From Macrophomina tecta (taxonomy: Eukaryota > Ascomycota > Dothideomycetes > Botryosphaeriales > Botryosphaeriaceae): 64,000 nucleotides of DNA. The stretch is from the NCBI GenBank assembly GCA_024180945.1, contig JAKSGN010000006.1:1-64000 (forward strand), given 5' to 3'. Shown here piece by piece: positions 20,690 to 36,039 of the stretch. Within the stretch, counting starts at the first letter, position 1, and each line of letters opens with the position of its first letter. Position numbers and translations under genes: made by a program. Under the pieces are notes generated by a model. It saw only the letters and a list, made by a program, of their open reading frames with translations. It had not been told where the DNA came from and searched no databases.

Positions 20690-21345
20690 TAGTTAGTGCT
20701 TCCGGCATTCTTCAGCCTTAATACTATCATTAGAAAGGCAATTACGCTTATTATTAACAATATTCTTGGCCTAACTGAATACCCTTTCATACTTAGCGGA
20801 CATTGCGGGCATACTGAACAAATCCATCGCCATCCGCTATAAGATCGGCCACCTTCCTCCCTTCCTGGTCTACCACTTTAGCGGGTCCTTTACTCTCACC
20901 TAAATGTCAGCGTCCAGGAACTGATCTAGCTCGCTAAGGATCTTCCTCTTCTTCCTCCTGGATGATGTAATAATGCCGAATCTGTTAAAGTCATTATCTG
21001 AGGAGTGTTCGCTTACTACTGGTTCTGGCTCCGTAGCATGTTCCTCAACAGAGGCCTTCTTATACTACTCGAAAAGAGACTTCATCGCTGCCTGAGCCTA
21101 CTTAATCCATGTAGGCTCCCTCTAGTATTTCCTAAAGTACTCCAGCTTTATGCTAGGGTGAAGGATGATTGTAGCGCGGTAGAGAGTGGTCCTATCGGTT
21201 AAATCGTAGTACTCGTTAGGCTTGTACGTAGCGGCGTTGACTTTAGCAGTGTAAGGCGCTTTGAAAGACTCTGTATTAGCGTTGGTACGCTTAGAAGCAG
21301 CAATGAGATGAGAATGCATATAATTCATGCTCTTGAGGATCTCCC
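20690..21345 (-). pseudogene. hAT-type transposase remnant
   Basis: Reading leftwards gives fragments typical of the C-terminal half of fungal hAT transposases: LTDRTTLYRATIILHPSIKL, then PTWIK, LDQFLDAD, KVVDQEGRKVADLI and YARNVR. Several in-frame stops interrupt them (KYxREP, QAxAAM), many of TAG type. The DNA-binding and N-terminal catalytic parts are missing. It is a dead copy. Its terminal inverted repeats were not found. Confidence 0.7.
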
Positions 21346-22076
21346 ACAGCGCACCATAACAGGGTGGTCAACAAACAAACGAAGTAAACAAGGGGGCTCT
21401 TACTTACTTGTTTAGTAGGTGAGGGCTTCTCTATTTGCTTTGTTTGTTATTTATTAAATAAATAAGTAAGTATTTGGTTATTTGGTTCCAAAACGTGTAA
21501 TCGGCATGGTGTTGAGAATTCTACCTGGGAAGAGGTGGGATTACTATATGAAATTAGCAGAATATCCCTCATTTCCCAGCCGGCCTTCCGGCTTGCAGAG
21601 GCGCATGGAGAGGCGTATAAAGCTAAGAAATATATTACTATCGCCGTCCTAAAAAGGAAACTCTTATAGTGTTAATGTATTTATACCGTCCTGGCTACTA
21701 CTACCCTTATCTACCTTATTATTACCGCCGAAGCCATGCATATTAATTAAGCCCGCGCGTAGCTAGTAAGCTATAATTATCTACGCATGACGCAGGCGGC
21801 TTATTAAGCCGTCGAAGTACTCGTATACGGTACTAAAGATTCGCTCTACGTTATATAAGGTAGGCGGGTATAAGAGTAGGTTAAAAGCTATTCTACTAAG
21901 CGTTAGATAGACACTTGCACTCTCCCTCTACTACTATAGCGGATTATATAAGTATTAGTTAGAGTCTCGTTTAGGCGGCTCGTTAAAGAAGCGCTCGTAC
22001 TCGTTAGCGGTAGAGGGCTTATCTAGTAAGGGTTTACGTAGGCTTCGTTAATAGCGCTAACGTTACGGCTAGGTGG
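21346..22076. other. RIP-eroded DNA upstream of the MFS remnant
   Basis: Includes short CAAA/AAAC-type repeats at 21370-21400 and a (TAAA)-like stretch near 21460. From about 21650 it is dense in TTA/TAG with no readable protein. It may include the mutated 5' part of the transporter gene that follows, but I cannot align it. Confidence 0.5.
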
Positions 22077-23171
22077 ATTCTCTCCTTCCCCACTGCCGTT
22101 GTGAACAACTTTGGCGGGCTCCTGGCCCTACGCTTCTTCCAAGGATTTTTCGGCAGCCCTGCATTGGCCAATGGAGGAGCGACTATCGGCGACATGTACT
22201 CACTCATCTACATTCCTTATGGGCTTTACTGGTGGGTCTTCTCGGCGTGGGGAGGCCCTGCCATAGCACCAATGATCGTAGGCTTCGCTGCCATGGCCAA
22301 GGGCTGGAGATGGCCTCTACGGGAAATTGTGTGGATGGCTTCTCCCGCGCTACTTTTCCTCTTATGTCTCACGCTAGAGACCTCTGCCTCGAACATCTTG
22401 CTAAGAAGAGCACGGCGACTACGCAAGCTGACGGGAGATTCTCGGCTGCAGTCGGAAGGCGAGATTGAACAGCGGAACATGTCTGCTTCCGATATTCTAT
22501 TCTCTGCTCGAGTCAAGCCTATAGAGATTATGCTAAAAGATCCATGCATTCTCGTCGTCAATCTCTACACGGGCTATTTCTACGGCGTGTTCTACACCTT
22601 CTTCGAGGTCTTCCCCGTGGTCTTTCCGCCCTTCTACGGCTTCAGCCTTGGGCAAACTGGCCTCACCTTTCTAGCATGGTTGATTGGCGTTACCATTGCG
22701 GCCGCTGCTTATTTAGCTTACTTGTACTGGTACATGGTGCCTGACAACCTCCGTAATGGCTTCCGGGAGCAGGAACACCGCCTGATTCCAGCCATCATCG
22801 GTTCTGTCCTCCTACCTATTGGATTGTTTGTGTTTGCGTGGACCTCTAATACGAAGATCCACTGGTCGGTTCCACTTGTCGGCGTGGGCATCTTTGTGAT
22901 CGGGCACTTTTTGACCATGCAGTCGCTCTTTATTTACGTCCCGTTCTCGTATCCAAAATACGCTGCTTCCCTCTTTCTCTGGGAACAGCGTGTGGAGGTT
23001 TAGTATTGCCGGCGGTAGTTTAGTCTTTGCAAGGCCACTCTTCACCAACCTGGGGTTCACAAAGGCGTTACTCTTCTTGCGGGCTTGAGCGTCGCTGGCA
23101 TTTTCGGAACTACTGCCATTTACATATTTGGCAAGCAGCTCCGTGCCCGGTCCAAGTTTGCGCAAAGCTAG
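22077..23171 (+). pseudogene. MFS drug:H+ antiporter-type transporter, 5'-truncated with two frameshifts
   Basis: Homology starts inside the protein at FPTAVVNNFGGLLALRFFQG and runs through GSPALANGGATIGDMYS. It continues to the intracellular loop (LLRRARRLRKLTG) and further membrane segments (FYTFFEVFPVVFPPFYGFS, LVGVGIFVIGHFL). The first third of a usual 500-aa DHA1 transporter is missing. One extra C near 22977 shifts the frame at KYAASLF. A missing G near 23051 shifts it again at TNLGV. The tail then reads GLSVAGIFGTTAIYIFGKQL to a stop at 23171. The surviving part is not obviously RIP-mutated, so the 5' loss looks like replacement by eroded DNA. It is not functional. Confidence 0.85.
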
Positions 23172-27027
<3,856 letters not shown>

Positions 27028-27702
27028 GACCAAACGCACTAACTATAGATCACTTAGATTACTAGATTATAGTAAGCTGGCCAGTAATCTACCTTAATCT
27101 AACCAAGTACCCTATATATATAGACTATACTCGTGAATAGTAGATAAGGACCCTTATAGCAACCATATGCCCTTCTGCCGCTGTGAAGAAAATAGAGTGC
27201 AAATAGGCTCTTAGCACAATTTTACCTACTTAAGTATATATCCTAGGATAGCTTTTTCTGTTTTAGGTGATTTAATGGCAAGCTTTATAATAGTGTCAGG
27301 ACAATAGGCCCTGGCATACCCTTAGGGTGCTTATACCGTGCGTTCCACGTGCTTATCACGTGCTACGCACGGGCCCCCAGTATATAACGCCACCAAGGGG
27401 TGAATCCTGCACTACTAAGGATTCGCACCTGAGAATATACGACTCTTCTGAAGGCTCCCTGCTTATAACCAGCCCATTTGCTCACAGATAGTTAATTACT
27501 AGTAAGAAGACACACTAATTAGTTAAGCGAGGGTGTGGGGGCTATTATTTAGGCAAATCATATCCCGGACTTCTGTGCCGCGCGCTAAACTATTATTAGA
27601 TAACACCACCTTGAGCGCTCGAGCGAGACACTTAACTATAAGTAGGCGCGTAGCCTAGCTTTCAAGAGATATTTTCTGTATATCATCCCTTCCAGACTCA
27701 GA
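27028..27702. other. Upstream region of the DUF3435 gene, partly RIP-eroded
   Basis: 27030-27180 has RIP-like TAGATTATAGT repeats. 27336-27372 forms a strong hairpin: CCGTGCGT pairs with ACGCACGG and two CACGTG boxes pair inside it, with a five-base loop. No gene seen. Confidence 0.55.
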
Positions 27703-30075
27703 ATGCCGGCCGTACGACGACAGCGCAAGGTGCGATCCTACAAGTTTTCTCCTGAACACTACCAGCAACGACTTGAAGATCTTGGAAGGATTGGAACAGT
27801 CAAGAAGAATCATTCTCCTTCCACAAAGAACAACGTGAATGAGGTTTCAGAACGCTGGGAAAAGTAATGTTTCCTCTTATATGTCTGACACTATTATGAG
27901 CTGACTGTAGCAGGTACTGCAAGTATATCGAGTGCGATGAGCTCTCACTCTTGCAGAACGCAACGAAACAGGCCGTAATAGGTTTTGTGGAGTGGAATCT
28001 TGACAATTACCCGTCACGGAAGTCCATCAGCCTTCAACAGAAGTTCAAGCACTGGCGTCAACTCTACCGTATACACACGGGGAAGGCTTGGAACGATGGA
28101 TGGAGGACCGAAGTCAATGACGTAAGTAAAACGCGCCAATATTCTCGCGAAGGAAGCTGATCGTTTAAGTATATTAGGGGCGAGCTCTCCTCTAGATACA
28201 GGCTTGACATGAGCACGAACGAGAAGCCTGTGATGAATGTAGATGACGTCTTCCTTGTCCTGCATCACCACTGGGCAAAAGATACATCTACGTTTCCGGA
28301 TGAACGACAGCGCGTGCAGCTTTGGTTTCTCATTTTGATCTGCGCTTACACAGGCACCCGCCCTGGAGCTTTAGTATATGTCGAGAGAAATGCGAAGGTG
28401 ATCTCGTCCGATGCGTTGGAACTCATATCTCGAACAGGTCCGGGAAACAACGAAAGTCGAACCGTAGGCGACACTCAACAGGCGAATGAGGCAAGAGGAG
28501 ACGAGGTGGTAGAAGCGCTTTGCTATAAACACGTCACGCTTGTTCTTCTTCCGAAGAGGGAAGATTCACGAGATCTATTGGCGATGGAAATAGATTTGAG
28601 GTTTCTTAAAGGACACAAGAGAAATTTCAAGCGGTAAGTTATCTTTCCTGATGCAGTAAGATAGCTAATATGTGGTACAGGAAGATACACTGCCTTTACG
28701 AGGTCGATGATCTGCTACTTGACCCAGTTCTCTGCATGATCGTGCTTGGCATGTTGGATCAAGCATTCGAGGTGGGGCCTCTTTCGGTACAGGATCTCCT
28801 TAGAATTCGTGTGGATAAGCATCGATTCAGTTCCCGTCTCAGGTGGAAAAAAGGGTGGGAGGACAAGCCAATATTCCGCCAAGCTACCCCGACCCCAAAT
28901 GGAGTTCGGACGTCGGATGACCAGCCTTTGTCATATCACACTTTCTTGCAGAATTTGAAGAGGCTCGGCTTCATGGCCGGGATGATGCAGGTTCTAAAGC
29001 CATACAACATTAGGAGAGGAACAGGAGAAGCTGTTGATGGTAGGTCTATCGTCCCTAACCAACACGGCACGTATTGACAAGTATACTAGGCGTGGCATCG
29101 CAAGCACAGCTGCAGCAAGTTATGGGCCATAGGGATGCAGGGATCTTCCAGGCTTACATCAACGAACGCATAACGTGCGATGTTCAGGCCGCATTCCTTG
29201 GTCGACCATCCGCGGACGCTCTTCTGAGATCCGTTAGTCACATGAGCCGTCACATTGATCCGCGTGCTCCAACTCGCCTCACAGACGTGGAAATTGACAG
29301 CTTGACGACGGACCCATTAATTATACAGTTGAGGCAGCGGCGTGATGAGCTAAGAGAAGAAGCACGACGTATCTACGGCACTCTGCAAAATGCCCGAGCA
29401 GCTGGTGCCGAGATATTCAACCTGCATAGGGAGGCCTCACTTGATCTGGAGTCTGCCAAAAAAACATTGGAGCGGCACAGACTACTTGAATCTCGCGCGG
29501 AATTCTTCGATAGGATCGAAACTGAGGACGCGAGGAGACAACTTCAGTCATCTGATGATTACACTGACGATTGGGGCTCTGGAGAAGTTCAACATCGCGT
29601 TGAGGAGCGAAGGCTGGTCGTGAAGCTCCTCTGCGAGCGTCCTCCAGGCGGTGAACCACAGAGCAGCGTATGGCGCCGGATCAACGCAGCTAATGCTCTA
29701 TTGTCTCTTTGTCGGACTGAGCAGACTACGATACAACGCAGAACCCAGCGCAACTATGACTGGGGTATCCCTCCGAGCCCGGAGCCTACACCTGAACCTG
29801 TTCTGGTATCTAGTAATACACCAACTCAGATCAACAATCGGCAATGTATTTTTTGCTTGTGCAAGCAAAGCGCAAGTCAGGAGTTTTGTCGACCCCGAAA
29901 AGCCAGAGAGCATGTTGAGAGACAGCACCTTAAGTGGTTCGGACAGGATGACCTGATCCCCTGTCCTGATGAGTACTGCCGCCGTTCGGGAATTGTGTTG
30001 TATGGTCACCAGCACTTCAAGAGCCATGTCTCCAAGGTGCATGGCGCCCAACTTCTTCCGTACTCGCTTCACTGA
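27703..30075 (+). CDS. DUF3435 tyrosine recombinase (Starship captain family)
   Basis: Five exons (27703-27863, 27914-28121, 28170-28633, 28681-29039, 29090-30075) join in frame to about 725 aa. All four introns are GT-AG and 47-50 nt. After an N-terminal SAM-like region (DNYPSRKSISLQQKFKHWRQ), the catalytic half shows the first Arg in CAYTGTRPGAL, a second Arg block in LKPYNIRRGTGE, and a GH...Y box, MGHRDAGIFQAYINE. This matches the R...RxxR...H...Y logic of tyrosine recombinases. The C-terminus has a helical segment (IIQLRQRRDELREEARRIY) and paired Cys/His motifs (CIFCLCKQ, CPDEYC...HQHFKSHVSKVH). The frame is undamaged. In Starships the captain is the first gene and points inward, so cargo would lie to the right. 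Many DUF3435 genes are solitary relics, so element status is unproven. Confidence 0.88.
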
Positions 30076-30339
30076 GTCTCTCCATGTCTTCTCTTGGGCT
30101 TTCGGAATTAGTGGTGGAAGTAGGTGGAAGCCATGGCCATTTACTGTAGTTTAGTCAGCTGACAGAGCGTAGTTATCTACTGCGTCTGCCACCATCAATC
30201 CAACATTATGCTGCGTACTTCATTAGACTATGAGCACTCTTCGCTTCTTCGGCAGCTTCTTCGACACCGGTTCGTGTGCAGCAATCCGCCCTCTGGTTTA
30301 AGGAATTCTTTGCCTGCCTCCGCAGAAGCCCTGTTGGTT
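30076..30339. other. Short intergenic stretch
   Basis: 3' flank of the DUF3435 gene. No gene or repeat recognised. Confidence 0.4.
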
Positions 30340-30978
30340 CCTTGTGTATGCCGCAATATCTCCGCTTCGAAGCTGCTTCGCCGCGACAACCTGGATCTTG
30401 TTTACACCGGGGCCCGGCTGCGACTTCAAGGCAAGATTAATGCGTTCTTTTAGGTGTGTCGGGGGCTGCGTGCGGAGGTGGCTAATCATCTGCGGGTCCG
30501 TAAGCTTGATCACCAATTCGCGACACTTCTCGGCCGGGCTTGGCGAGAGGTTGAGCTGTATTTACGCTGTAGCTGTCGCTGTTGTCCGCATCCCTACTAC
30601 TCGAGCCTAGATTATAGGGCTCTGCTGCGTGGTCCGCTGGGTTAGGGCGCCTGCCGTATTGATGGAGTCGGTAGTGCGCTTGATGACGCTCGTGTCCTTC
30701 TTGATGTCGTTCGTAGTCTGGAGGACTGAGTGCACGGCTGCCTTTAGCTCGGCCGGCGTTAGCTGCCTGAAGGCTTTGTCGCGCAGTTCGATGGCGCTTT
30801 CGATTAGCGGGGCGATGGTGTGTAGCGGAAGCTGCGTCTGTGGTCGTCTGCAATCGTCAAGGAGCTGCTTTGCCTGGGTCCTAAGCTGTGCGGCGTGCTC
30901 GTAACGTCTGTCCCTGGGAGACGAGAAACCCCCTGCGCCGAGAAAAATCCCTTGTTTAAGCTTATCAAGTCTTTCCAT
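30340..30978 (-). pseudogene. LINE ORF1 (gag-like) fragment A
   Basis: From an ATG-like start near 30978 it reads KQGIFLGAGG, YEHAAQLRTQAKQLLDDC, TPAELKAAVHSVLQTTNDIKKDT and, in another frame, LRTQPPTHLKERINLALKSQ and KQLRSGDIAAYTRNQ. The same protein is found at 51500-52370. The frame breaks between 30600 and 30516, and homology stops at about 30340. No reverse transcriptase follows. It is a fragment of a different LINE from the one at 41 kb. Confidence 0.75.
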
Positions 30979-31557
30979 CTGAGTCTGTAGATTTATAGTT
31001 AATATGTTATTGTTTTCTAGACTTTTCTCCTCAGAAACCAGTCTGCACTGAAGAAAATACAGTGGTCTTGGTTATGTTGTGGATCGTTCTGTTCGCAGCA
31101 TCCAGAACAACTTCAGCTTTACACCCCTACTCCACCACAGCCATCGACATATCTTCACACTTCGGAGTATTATAACGACACTACTATCAAGAAAGAATAT
31201 AGTCCTAGGTTTTCAAGACATTCAGCCCCTAAAAATATGTACTCCGGAATTTCTCCGCGCGAAGGACTTGCAATATGTCTTAGTGTAAAGATTTAGCGCG
31301 CTTACGTGGTGTTGTATTATATTCTATACAATACCAAAATATTTGAGGTGTGGCGTTCTTCCAGAAATTTCCATAGCCAGTCACATGTTAGCTATTCTTA
31401 ATAGCCGAAGCCTACGTTCACTGTTGCGTAGAGCTGCCTCTATTATGTAGTCATGTGGCGAACACCCAGCATATATAATTATCTATATCCCCCCTCCCAC
31501 CTATGATATAAAGTCATAATAGAAATACAAAGTATAAAAAAAGAAGTAAAATAACTC
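30979..31557. other. Gene-free AT-rich stretch
   Basis: No protein recognised. It is the 3' flank of the HET-NACHT-WD40 gene and may hold its poly(A) region. Confidence 0.45.
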
Positions 31558-34500
31558 CTATTTAATGCTTCTTACACCGTCGAATTCATCAAGGTGAAGA
31601 CTGCATATCCATACTCTTCCAGATCCAACGCCTAGGCCAATCTTCTCCCCGCACACAGATGACCTTATCGCCCGATATTCTGATGGCACCCACAGCATGT
31701 TTTTGCCGCCATACGTGATCCACATGCGGTCTGAGCTAACGCCTACGCCTTGATACTGTAGACAATCAGGTTCCACAATGTTCATTACACTAGAACCTTC
31801 TGACATACTAATAGCAATGGAGCCAATTCCAGTGTAGAGACGAGAGCCGGTAGAATCGAAGGACAAGTAATAGAGTAGTTTGCTAACACTGAGCGTCTGC
31901 AGGCACGCGCCGCTGCTGGCATCCCAGATCTTGACGGTTCTGTCGTACGACGCCGACGCCAGCCGGGTCGAGTCGTGCGAGAAAGTCACTGAGTTGACAG
32001 AACGGCTGTGGCCCTCGAGCGTCTGCAGGCACGCGCCGCTGCTGGCATCCCAGATCTTGACGGTTCTGTCCCACGATGTCGACGCCAGCCGGGTCGAGCC
32101 GTGCGAGAAAGTCACCGAGCTAACAGGACCGCTATGGCCCTCGAGCGTCTGTAGGCACGCGCCGCTGCTGGCATCCCAGATCTTGACGGTTCTGTCCCAC
32201 GATGTCGACGCCAGCCGGGTCGAGTCGTGTGAGAAAGTTACCGACCAGACAGGACCGCTATGGCCCTCGAGCGTCTGCAGGCAAGCACTCCAGCTCTCTT
32301 CTATAGCCGGCTTAACAGTGATCCATTCCGGCTCTTCATGCTGGAAATGCCTTCTAACCAAGCTGCTTGCTGGGCTAAATAGTAGCGCAGATGCGTATGC
32401 CTGCAGAGGGCTACTCTCGATTGCCCCCTTGTGATACATAACAAACCGATTCGCATCGTGAACAAGCTTAGTGAATGAGGTTAACTCTCCTCTCTCCTAG
32501 TTTGTGTCAGTATAAAACCATCTAGCTATGTTGCTTGTTTGGTACATACTTCGACCAGCGACCATAGTTGCGCCATTGAGACCACGCCTTTCGGCATACT
32601 CCTGCACAAACTAAGAGCTTCTAACCAGTAAAGGTACTTCTCTCTCAGGAACACGTTAACAACGCCACCATCCTGCAAACTTACTGCATGGCTTGCGGAT
32701 GAGTTGGGCCTCGAGTCGTATAGATGATTGACCCAGTAGACACAAGAGTAGCGCGAAGTAGCTAACGGATCTGGGTTGGGCTGATCAACATCCTCAACAG
32801 GATAACCTAACGCCCCTAAGTCGTACATGTCCCGTCGTAGAGTTTTGGAGAGAAGTTTGAGAGATTTTAAAAAGACCATCCGATGAGCGTCTGTGCTTCC
32901 ACATGGAAAGACCTCATCGAACGCCTCTGCGAATAGAAAGTCCTTTGCCGACTGATGCACGAAGTACACCGTGTCTTCTCGCAGAGTAAGGAACGAACCA
33001 CAAAGGCTGATAATCTCCCGCACCGACTCCAGGTCATCGGACATATCTTCAACCTCTTCGATGAGTGAGGCCAGCTCACGTATCGTGACTGGCTGATACA
33101 CAATCGCGGTCAAGGCTAGTACCTGCTTGCAGAGATGCGAATCGTCTAACGCGCTTATCTGCTTCATCATCCGCTTGTACAAAGAAATAAGTCCAGGCGG
33201 GAATGCTTGCAGCTTCTTTAAAACGTTCCGGCGCGGGACCTGCTGAAGGTTTTGACAGACGAGTGCTACCCAAAGGAAGGTGTCGTTCGCGTTCGACGCT
33301 AGGTAGTTCAGGACGGCACCTCGGGTCTGTTCGTCGTACCTTTTCCCCTCCGCCAACTGGGACACCTTCCACTCGATGAAGAGGCTGACAGCTGCTGAGA
33401 CTGATTCTGCATTGAGCTCGAGGCTAAGCCATACCTTGTGGCCCGCTCGCTCTAGCTGTTTCTCGATGTCCGGCCAGTTGCGACTGGAGACTATCCATTT
33501 AACGCGAGAGGATACAGCGGAATTCTGGGCGACAAAGTCCAGAAGCTTTGGCAAGTCGGCTAGGCATTCGTCGAGCGCGTCGATGACTAGATATGTGCTA
33601 TTCAAATCAGGGTCGTGCAGCATGTCCGCGAAGATTTCGGATAAGGCAAACCAGGCATTCGCATCCTCAAATAGAGTTTTGCCTGCCTCGTCGTGCTTCT
33701 TCCGGACGTGTGAAACGAGTGACGGCTGCTGTTTGGTAAGCAAGTACAGCAGACCTCGCAGCACGGCTGTGGCGCTGTTGATGCGCGAGTCCGTGGCCTG
33801 ACAGAAGTAGGAGAGCAGATTAGCCTTGGCCTTCGACTTCTGCAGCTCGTTGACAATGCCGCAGAGGAGCATCGTCTTGCCTTTGCCAGGATCGCCCTTG
33901 ATCCACAGCAATTGGCTCTGCGGATCGTTGTACCATTGCTGGAAATTGGCGTTGTTGAGAACCCAGCGGTACGAGTCCTTCAACAGGCCGCCCTTAGTGT
34001 CCTCGATACGTTTCTTGTCATCCTGAGGATCAGTAAGGTATAGGTCTTGGATACATCTGCCCAGCTTCTCAATCTCGTAATGAAGCCGTCCGAATGCTCC
34101 GCCTGTCCCTTCGCCATATATAGGAGAGATATAGACACCAAAGATGCCGAGCAATGAGTACGCTTTGTCTTCTTCGTGCTTAGTCTGACGGTGTTCGTTC
34201 CACGATAATCGCTCGTTGACGCTGAACTTGGCTAAAGGCGCACCTTCAAGCGCTGAGTGTGGTATGCCCGTAGCTTCGTGGATATGCTGCATCAGCGATG
34301 TTTTGTCCCCAAGCCACTGCCACTCTCGAGAGAAGAACTCGACCGAAGCAGGTGCCAGGAGCTCTTGGAGCGTCCAGCCCCGGGTGAACCATCTGCTTTT
34401 CCGGAAGTTCAATCCTTCAACATCAGAGCCATAGACATCTGACAGGTAGACGTAGCATCGAGTGGCATCGCGGTACCAGCGGAACATTGAGTTAATAGCC

Positions 34501-34775
34501 CGCGAGAGCTCAACTTTATTCGCCTTGTCGATGCAACAGGTGTCAACCCAGGAGTATTGCAACCCATCCTGTCTTGCCTGCTCTGCACAGAGCTGAATCT
34601 TCCGATAGCCTGCCTTATCCTTGCCTGTACTATATGTCAGGTCTTCGAAGGTCACCTCTTCGGCATCCGCGCCCCATGTGTGGGAAAGTATCGCATAGGG
34701 CGGGATTGTATCTTCTCCTCTCAGGTCCTTAGTGAGACTAAGCTCACCATTGCTGTTGCGTCGCAAGAGGCGCAT
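31558..34775 (-). CDS. HET-NACHT-WD40 (HNWD) NLR-type incompatibility protein
   Basis: Exon 1 is 34775-32550 and exon 2 is 32496-31558. A 53-nt intron with GTATGT donor and CTAG acceptor lies in phase 0, giving about 1054 aa. The HET domain occupies about residues 25-220 (YAILSHTWG, WVDTCCIDKANKVELSRAIN, RGWTLQELLAP). The NACHT NTPase has Walker A GDPGKGKT near 295 and Walker B YLVIDALDEC near 393. A helical region leads to VHDANRFVMYHKGAIESSPLQ, then three nearly identical 42-residue WD40 repeats (CLQTLEGHSGPV, RTVKIWDASSGA) and a degenerate tail. This is the architecture of the Podospora het-d/het-e family, where WD repeats recognise a partner and HET triggers cell death. The frame is intact. 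Only three high-identity repeats remain, whereas relatives often have around ten. Confidence 0.93.
31900..32285 (-). repeat. 126-bp tandem repeats coding WD40 units
   Basis: Three tandem units about 126 bp long differ at a handful of positions (for example GTACGACGCCGAC versus CCACGATGTCGAC). Such near-identity suggests continued recombination between units, and the differences concentrate in codons at variable WD positions. Confidence 0.85.
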
Positions 34776-36039
34776 CGTTTTCTGTAGAGCTGGAAATGGC
34801 GCGTATGGTAGGACAAGCGACGGGGAGGCTGAAGGTAGCAGCCTAGGACGACACGAAGAGCAACTCGCTCATCTGCTGAAAATGTTCGCTTGAGGTGGCA
34901 AAGTCAGAGAGCACCTGTGAAAGCAAGATTTAGGCCACGTTAGAAAAGCGCATGTGAGTTGGTGGCATTGCTATGCGAGGTCGTGGGTGTGCGAAGGCGA
35001 TAAGACGGACCCCATGCGGGGCAAGGCGCGGCTGACTGCAGTGCCAACCACTTCTTAATAATCAACAAGAGTCCTATTCTCTCATTCAATACTTATATAC
35101 GGTCTGGAAGTACTAAAGAATAAGTCCACGGCATTAGTAGAGCTATAAATCTTCACTACATATTCTGCAACGTCCTATAGCGACGAGGCCCTGCAGCAGC
35201 ACAAACGAGACTCACCTGCGCATAAACACGCCTGCACAGCATGCGCCCTTCATTTCGGCCGCAAAAAGACTGTCGACCGGCACCTACAGGATTCGCCCGC
35301 ACACGCTCCGTCCTTCCAGCGTGAGCTTTGGGGTAACAATCGTGGCACTTTTCCGTGCATGGATCATTTATTAAATTGCTATCGTAAATCCTTGGTGTAG
35401 TATCTGGCCTGAGCACTCTTGTTTCTTCTCTCTATTATGACTATTTCCAATGTAGATGTGCTAGGTGTAATAGGTGCTTGCGCTTAATTTCGTCCTAGGA
35501 AGCGACGACCGGATCACGTCTATGCGGGCGACGTTAAGGAATGCTGGGCAGAAAGCAGCGTGGTTTCGCGGCGCGCGGTGTGCCGTCTGGTTCGCAAGTA
35601 GTCGTGGTGCATAAAAATCTAAGAATCAGTAGGTTCATATTCGGGCAGCTCATCCATCATATCCCTCCTCACTTCGGTGAGTATACCTGCCCTCAGCAAT
35701 CGTCGTGTCGTGTCGTGTCATGTCGTGGGGATCGTGAGCATCGTGGGGCCGCAAGGTCGAGGTCCCAGGGTCCCAGGGCCGCAGTAAAACTACCTTCGCA
35801 AGTTGTAGGCTGCAATGCAGTTAAGCATCAAGCGATACTAGAAATCTCTTGAATGGGTGGTTCATATGGTTGTCTTGGTTCTGTACGTAGCGACGACTGC
35901 ATCGCCAGAAGAGTGTTTGGCCTTCTTCTAGAATCTTCTCCGTCACGTGTGGGCTATTTTTGGTACCCGAGCGTGCGCGGTCATTGATGGCTTCTCAGTC
36001 GTTCCTATCCCCCTCGCCGTCACCACCACAGTCGCTAAC
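34776..36039. other. Intergenic stretch, no gene recognised
   Basis: Contains the divergent promoter regions of the HNWD gene (leftward) and the pogo transposase (rightward). There is a short TGTCG microsatellite at 35704-35730. Short open frames show no family features. Confidence 0.45.
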
